Shown here in pieces: positions 59,312-64,000 of a stretch of DNA of 64,000 bases. Positions within the stretch are counted from its first letter, which is position 1. Each line of letters opens with the position of its first letter. A program made the translations under genes and the position numbers. This DNA is from Agapanthus africanus (lineage: Eukaryota > Streptophyta > Magnoliopsida > Asparagales > Amaryllidaceae). The stretch is taken from NCBI GenBank assembly GCA_030015575.1, contig JASDDO010000016.1, positions 179,364,815 through 179,428,814 of the forward strand, read 5' to 3'. The notes under the pieces are model-generated. The model searched no databases. It was not told where the DNA came from and saw only the letters and a list, made by a program, of their open reading frames with translations.

Positions 59312-61530
59312 TGTAGGGTTCCTAGGCACTCTCAAGAGGTCTCACAAGGCATCAACCATGCCAATTTCAAATTTTAACGGTGCCGAGAAACCCGACTACG
59401 GATCGTTGGCTACATATCTAGGCGAAACTATAAACTAGTTAACACTTAACTAATAGAATACGGATATACAACCTTTGTAGATCCGGTGCTCCACCTCCAC
59501 GGCTCCACAATGAAGTCTCCTCGCTGTCCAAGACGGATCCCGGGCTCTAGCGTCGGCTTCATCGGAAAATGGACGGGCTAGGTCATCGACGACGTGCCGA
59601 AGATGATCTACGTCGAAGCATCACTAGATCAAGCTCCACCTTCACCAAGCCATGAAAACTTGTGAAGGAAACACACTCTACTACTTGGCAAGAGGTAGAG
59701 GATGAAGAAATAGGAAGTGGGTAGACTTTAGAATTGGATTTCTCACTCATTTCCATCAATCACCATTGATGGAGCTTGCTTTCTTCAAGTGAAGAAAGGA
59801 AGAAGAAGAAGAATTATGTTATGATAAGTTATTTAGAAAATACAAAATAAAAGAATACTTATCATAATCAACCATGGTCAAGTGTAGAGAATTAACTAAG
59901 GTTAGATTAATGGTTAGGGTTAAAGATAAAGACAAAGTGGTCACTTTGGTCAAAGCTTCATGAAGCTTCATGAAAGAAAATAAAATAAAGAAACCATTTT
60001 GCTTTTCTTTTATGCTTTTATTAATATCCAAAATGAATAAACAAATGATTAAATGAAAAAGCAAAACCCTAATCATTAAGTTAACCATGGTTTAATTCTA
60101 TACACTTAACCAAATTAGCATGTATCATCAAACATGATACAAGCATGTGCACAAAATCATATCGCATATGCAATGCGCACACCCGAGCGAGAAAATCCAT
60201 TTAAAGTGAACTGATACTAGTTAATGCAAAGTAATATATCAAATATATAATTATGCATTAAATCATTAAATCAACACTTGATTTAACGATCCGGTCATAT
60301 CGCATATAACCGACTAGTATCATTAGTAACAACTTATCGAATCAATAGTTGATCCGATAACCCGGCTATATCGCATATAACCGATCAATGTCACATCGCG
60401 AGAATCGAATACAGTATCACATACTGGTATTATTCTCGGTCCCGCACATATCTCATATGCGCTCCTATTTCGTTTTTCTTGAGCCAGGAAACCTCTGTGT
60501 AGGACTCTAAAGACTCGTCAATACGCCGGCAGCAGATGATGATCATATCAAGCATCCACAAGCCGCAAGCGGTCTGCTAAACGTAACGGCCACCCGGGTA
60601 TTGAGCGATCAGAAGATCGACGAGCAAGCCCGCTCACACTCCTGTGAATCCAACCAGTAACACCACCGTACAGTCCGGTCTGATCGTCTGATATGTCGCA
60701 TATCTCGCCTAGGGGTGGTAAACGTCAGACCCCAATAGCTCGATAAGTCGTGTCGATATAAGGTCTATAACAATTCGAGAAACTACTGGTAACACTTACC
60801 AGTAAATCTCTGCAACCCTGGCCAGGGATTTCCTGTTATAGCCAATCGAACACAGCGCAACATCAACTCCCTATACCGGGAGAGACGAATCCCCTCCTAT
60901 CGCTCATTGCCTCCATGTGACTCGGGACTGTACCCAAAAACCACCGTTTTGCACGCCCTCTTGGACGTGGTAAGATGGAAATCAAAGCACAGTGGGAACC
61001 ACACAAGACTCTATGACGATCTCAGGTCAATAGACTACTCTGTACCGGTGTCACCAGAGAACTGCCATCTGACGTGAGGTATAATACCATCTGGGAGTTC
61101 TCGGCGAGTCCGTCCAGTGTACCCAGTCTCTACTGAGCACCCGTATATCATCTCCGATGTCAAACACCAATGGATATGGGATCATCCATCGCCCATCTGT
61201 ATGGGTCGAGAAGGTACACGCTAGTCTACTCTGGTATATCGATGCCCCATTTCGATACACCCACGACTAGGGACTTTGAAGGATGTACTTATAGACTACC
61301 ATGTCCCCACTAGTATGATCCGCATCATAGTCCTGGTAGTCAAGTACACATCCTAAGGGCTTTACCAACATGTAACAGAGAGACAATCATTATACACGTT
61401 AAGGTAAAGAGTAACCAGATAGCATACTATCATGTCGAGCAAGAAAGTCCTCCCTATATATGTCCCAGCATCCACTACAATATACATCCTATGTACAGTA
61501 ATGGCCTCTAGGGCATACATATAACTAACA
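59312..61530 (-). repeat. 5' LTR of element G
   Basis: It pairs with 51142-53359 with few differences. The conserved inverted repeat is at 60784-60804. A CATGAAGCTTCATG palindrome lies near 59958, in a spot where the 3' LTR has a slightly different AAGCTTC repeat. Confidence 0.92.
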
Positions 61531-61535
61531 ATAAT

Positions 61536-62465
61536 TAGGGGAAATGATATGAATGCGGTGTTTGTTTTAAAAATTGGACGGATTTTTGAAAAAATGATGC
61601 AACACAACAAATGCAACACACAAAACCCTAATTCTAGTGGTCACCTAGGTCAAACTCTAGACCGCTCCTAACTGCCAAAAGACAAGTCGCAGGATAAATC
61701 CTCCACTGCCTCTTTGTTCCCCTGTGGACAGGTAAGTGCCAGGTAAGTGGGAAGGTACTCCACTACGTAAGTAGTGGGCCTAATTAATAACCACTAGCCT
61801 TCGACACACTTACCTTAGACACCACAAGAAAACGCGGATAAGCAATGAATTACCTACGGCCTTCTTCTGTCCTAAGTGAGCATGACGGTCCTTAGAGTCA
61901 TCTCTAGATATTTTTTAGTTAATTGGGGTCAATGCGGATGCAAGTTTGTGATTTTCGGGGCTTAGGAAGGGTAATGAACTCCCCACCTAATATGGATTTG
62001 GTCGTGCCCCTTAATATCCGTATTAATATGCAAACAACCAAAAATCAAAAACACGCACAATTTTAATTTGCTTTTTGCGGCGCTGCGATTATTTGCAAAG
62101 AATCCTGCAGAAATTTGTTATTTGGAGCAAAAATAGAAGAGAGAAGAAGGTAAGAAAGTACCTGAAAGAAAAATTTTACAGAGAACCCTCAAGGATGCCG
62201 CGGTTCCGCCGCATATGGGTACTTACACCGCGGAATCGCGGTCTAAATTGCGGTTCACTGCACAAAAATTCTTCAGCAAGCTCCTGTACAATTCATCAGC
62301 TCTCTGGAAATCTCAGAATTTTTTTTTCCAGCTGCGATAATTCCAGATTTCCTCGCAATCAAATCACAACAACACGTATTAGTGTTTGTGCGAGTTTAGA
62401 TCTAAAAATTGTAATGGAATAAACTTTTCAACTCAAATTTCAAAATACGAACAATTAGCGCACTA
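61536..62465 (-). mobile_element. Leader of element F, part upstream of G
   Basis: Non-coding leader between F's primer site and the G insertion, continuing at 50983-51136. It includes the GC-rich hairpin at 62197-62242. A short plus-strand frame (62075-62422) has no recognisable domain and is not called. Confidence 0.75.
62197..62242 (-). ncRNA. GC-rich hairpin in F's leader
   Basis: GCCGCGGTTCCGCCGC (62197-62212) and ACCGCGGAATCGCGGT (62227-62242) are near-complementary arms. It lies about 224 nt past the primer site, comparable with the 187 nt spacing in copia B, C and G. Confidence 0.6.
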
Positions 62466-62483
62466 TCCCCGGCAACGGCGTCA
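62466..62483 (-). other. Primer binding site of element F, tRNA-Asp type
   Basis: The plus strand reads TCCCCGGCAACGGCGTCA, matching the plant tRNA-Asp 3' end with one difference. It lies two bases before the LTR at 62486. tRNA-Asp priming is usual for Athila/Tat gypsy elements. Confidence 0.8.
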
Positions 62484-62485
62484 TT

Positions 62486-64000
62486 TGATTGTCATTTCTT
62501 TGTGTGTGTTTAAGAAAATGAATAAAATTCACAATCAAAAAATTATTTGACCGCAATCAACTACGGTGTTGGATGTAGATTGTAAGTGAGTGCGGATCGT
62601 CCACAGGGACAGTGTAATAGTTCGTCTTTTGAATTAGATGAGTCGAAACTTTAAAGAAAAGAAAACAAAACAATTCATGATTTATATTTGAAGTTCAAGA
62701 ATTAGAAAATATAGATCTAATAACAAGAAAAAGATAGAATCAAGAATTGATAGTTTGATGATTTTTCCAACCAAATATCAAGAATCGAAATGAGGCTCGT
62801 AGGAATCGATCGGATCTATAGATGTGATGTAATCTTATAATGACGTATTCTTATCCTTCGATGATTTGATACTAGATCGATGATGATCGACAAGAATTAG
62901 GGATTTCTAGTGAAACTAGGGTTTCATCTTATCCCTTGTTCTTTCGTCGATATCATTCACATTCTAGCCTCTAGTAAATTCAAGAAACGATCGTAGATCC
63001 CTAATTTCGAGCGATCACAATCAAGAAATCATCGCAACGAAACTAGGTCATCGATTCTTGAACTTGCTAGGGTTTACAAAACTCGTAGGACTTAAAAATC
63101 GTTTTGAGATTTGTTACATCATCTTTCTATTGATCGTCTCGGCTCCTCGACGAGCGGAGTTTTACTCAAACATCACAACAAGAACAACAATTACAAATTG
63201 AGATCTAATCATGATGCAAGAATTAAAAGAAAGCAAGATTCAAGAATTTCACCTTTTATTTATATCAACAATTTTGTTACATTCGCTCAAGAACTACAAG
63301 AGGAAGAACTCGATCGTCGATTTGGCTTCGCTCGTCTCCGTGAGTCGCGGATCGGCTTGGATCACTTGCCCGATTGAAGATCGGCTCGGCTCCTAAAAGG
63401 TTGAAGCGCTTCTTGCTTGATTGGTACTCAAGATCTTGAATTTGGAGTGGAATTAGGGTTAGGGTTTCGCACAAGCCTTGTCACTAGACTTGTGGAAGAA
63501 GATGATGTAAGAGGGAATGAACTAGCTAACTAAAAGATTAACAACTAATGAAGAACAACCTCAACCCTTAGATCTAGGCTCCTATTTATAGATATCTAAA
63601 CCCTAGATCTAGGATTTGAATTTTAAGTTTCCCTCCAAAAGTTTGTTGAGGAGATTTGAATTTCCCTCCAAAAGTTAGTTAGAGGAGAAGCTTCTAGATG
63701 TGATTAGTTAGGAGGGAGCTTCTAGAAGAGGTTAGTTAGGAGCTTAATTAGGATTAGCTTTGCTTAATGATCTTTGCTGATCTGGCAGAAGCTTCGAGGT
63801 CCTTCTGGAATTTGACGTGTCAAAATGAGGTGTAGCCACTGAGAGAAGAATTATGCACCAAAATTAATGTGATGATGTGGCAAAAGCGTCGCGGAACCGC
63901 GGCGCAAGCCGGCTCCCGGCGCGGTTCCGCGGCTCTTTGGGGGCTTTATAGCTTAAAACTTCAATGGTAATTCTTGGGCTATCTTATGGGCCTTTATCTG
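62486..64000 (-). repeat. 5' LTR of element F (continues past window)
   Basis: It matches 44787 to about 46302 closely, including a TATA-like box (63583-63590), telo-boxes (63453-63467) and GC-rich hairpin (63888-63933). About 320 bp of the LTR lies beyond the window. Confidence 0.85.

Larger units (their letters stand above)
51142..61530 (-). mobile_element. Complete copia element G, inserted in F
   Basis: The LTRs are 51142-53359 and 59312-61530 (2218 and 2219 bp), with ATAAT on both sides (51137-51141 and 61531-61535). They look about 99% alike by eye, making this the most recent complete insertion. Order on the minus strand: 5' LTR, primer site (59299-59310), leader of about 3.1 kb, decayed gag-pol of about 2.8 kb, purine tract (53360-53372), 3' LTR. 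It inserted into F's leader. The coding region is broken many times although the LTRs are nearly identical, so it was very probably moved by proteins from another copy. Confidence 0.92.
44787..64000 (-). mobile_element. Gypsy gag-protease element F (holds element G)
   Basis: The LTRs are at 44787-46624 and from 62486 beyond the window end. The primer site resembles the tRNA-Asp 3' end, as in Athila/Tat gypsy elements. Without G the internal region is about 5.5 kb. On the minus strand it holds a leader, gag, an aspartic protease and a 1.4 kb non-coding stretch with purine tracts. No reverse transcriptase, RNase H or integrase is seen, so it fits the TR-GAG-like non-autonomous class. The LTRs are about 98-99% alike by eye over the shared 1.5 kb. 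Its target duplication cannot be checked in this window. Confidence 0.85.

Noticed and set aside
1-64000. CRISPR arrays, rRNA, tRNA genes or bacterial-type operons
   Set aside because: None seen. The tRNA-like matches are short primer sites of retroelements, and the content is entirely plant repeat DNA.

Overview
The window looks like gene-poor, AT-rich heterochromatin of a flowering plant. It is filled almost end to end with LTR retrotransposons, many nested in one another. I found no convincing host gene, rRNA, tRNA or CRISPR array. The plant call rests on Ty1/copia elements with tRNA-iMet primer sites, a Ty3/gypsy element with a tRNA-Asp-type primer site and Athila/Tat-like gag-protease, and a 4.5 kb-LTR non-coding element resembling LARDs. 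The species cannot be named. LTR divergence figures are by-eye estimates. All elements are treated as fossils.

Layout. (1) 1-8747: a LARD-like element in tandem, minus orientation: partial LTR, internal region, complete 4557 bp LTR, then part of a second internal region. (2) 8748-12505: a patchwork of a copia RNase H fragment, a gypsy-like LTR fragment (X) and a copia solo LTR (A1) inside X. (3) 12506-18104: the 5' part of a minus-strand copia element (E). (4) 18105-44631: a copia LTR remnant (D) split by a complete copia element C (18638-44050, TSD GTGGT). Inside C's leader lies complete element B (25406-40375, TSD TATTA). B's 5' LTR holds a B-type solo LTR (35752-40047, TSD ATATC), which holds an A-type solo LTR (35915-38102, TSD ACATG). 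(5) 44787 to the window end: a gypsy gag-protease element F, interrupted by complete copia element G (51142-61530, TSD ATAAT).

The copia elements are one extended group: LTRs of about 2.1-2.2 kb, tRNA-iMet priming, and a leader of about 2.5-3.4 kb before gag. B keeps the fullest coding region. C, E and G share a shorter, heavily decayed one yet include young copies, so they probably spread as non-autonomous passengers, perhaps using proteins of B-like relatives.

The most interesting signal is non-coding. Each copia leader carries a series of hairpins whose stem arms change in compensating pairs between elements, while the loops are nearly uniform within each element. A second GC-rich hairpin sits exactly 187 nt past the primer site in B, C and G; almost the same arms occur in the unrelated gypsy element F, in its LTRs and past its primer site. 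The LARD-like element shares a roughly 330 bp leader module with the copia elements. Together these suggest exchangeable RNA modules, perhaps for packaging, dimerisation or translation, shared across retroelement families.
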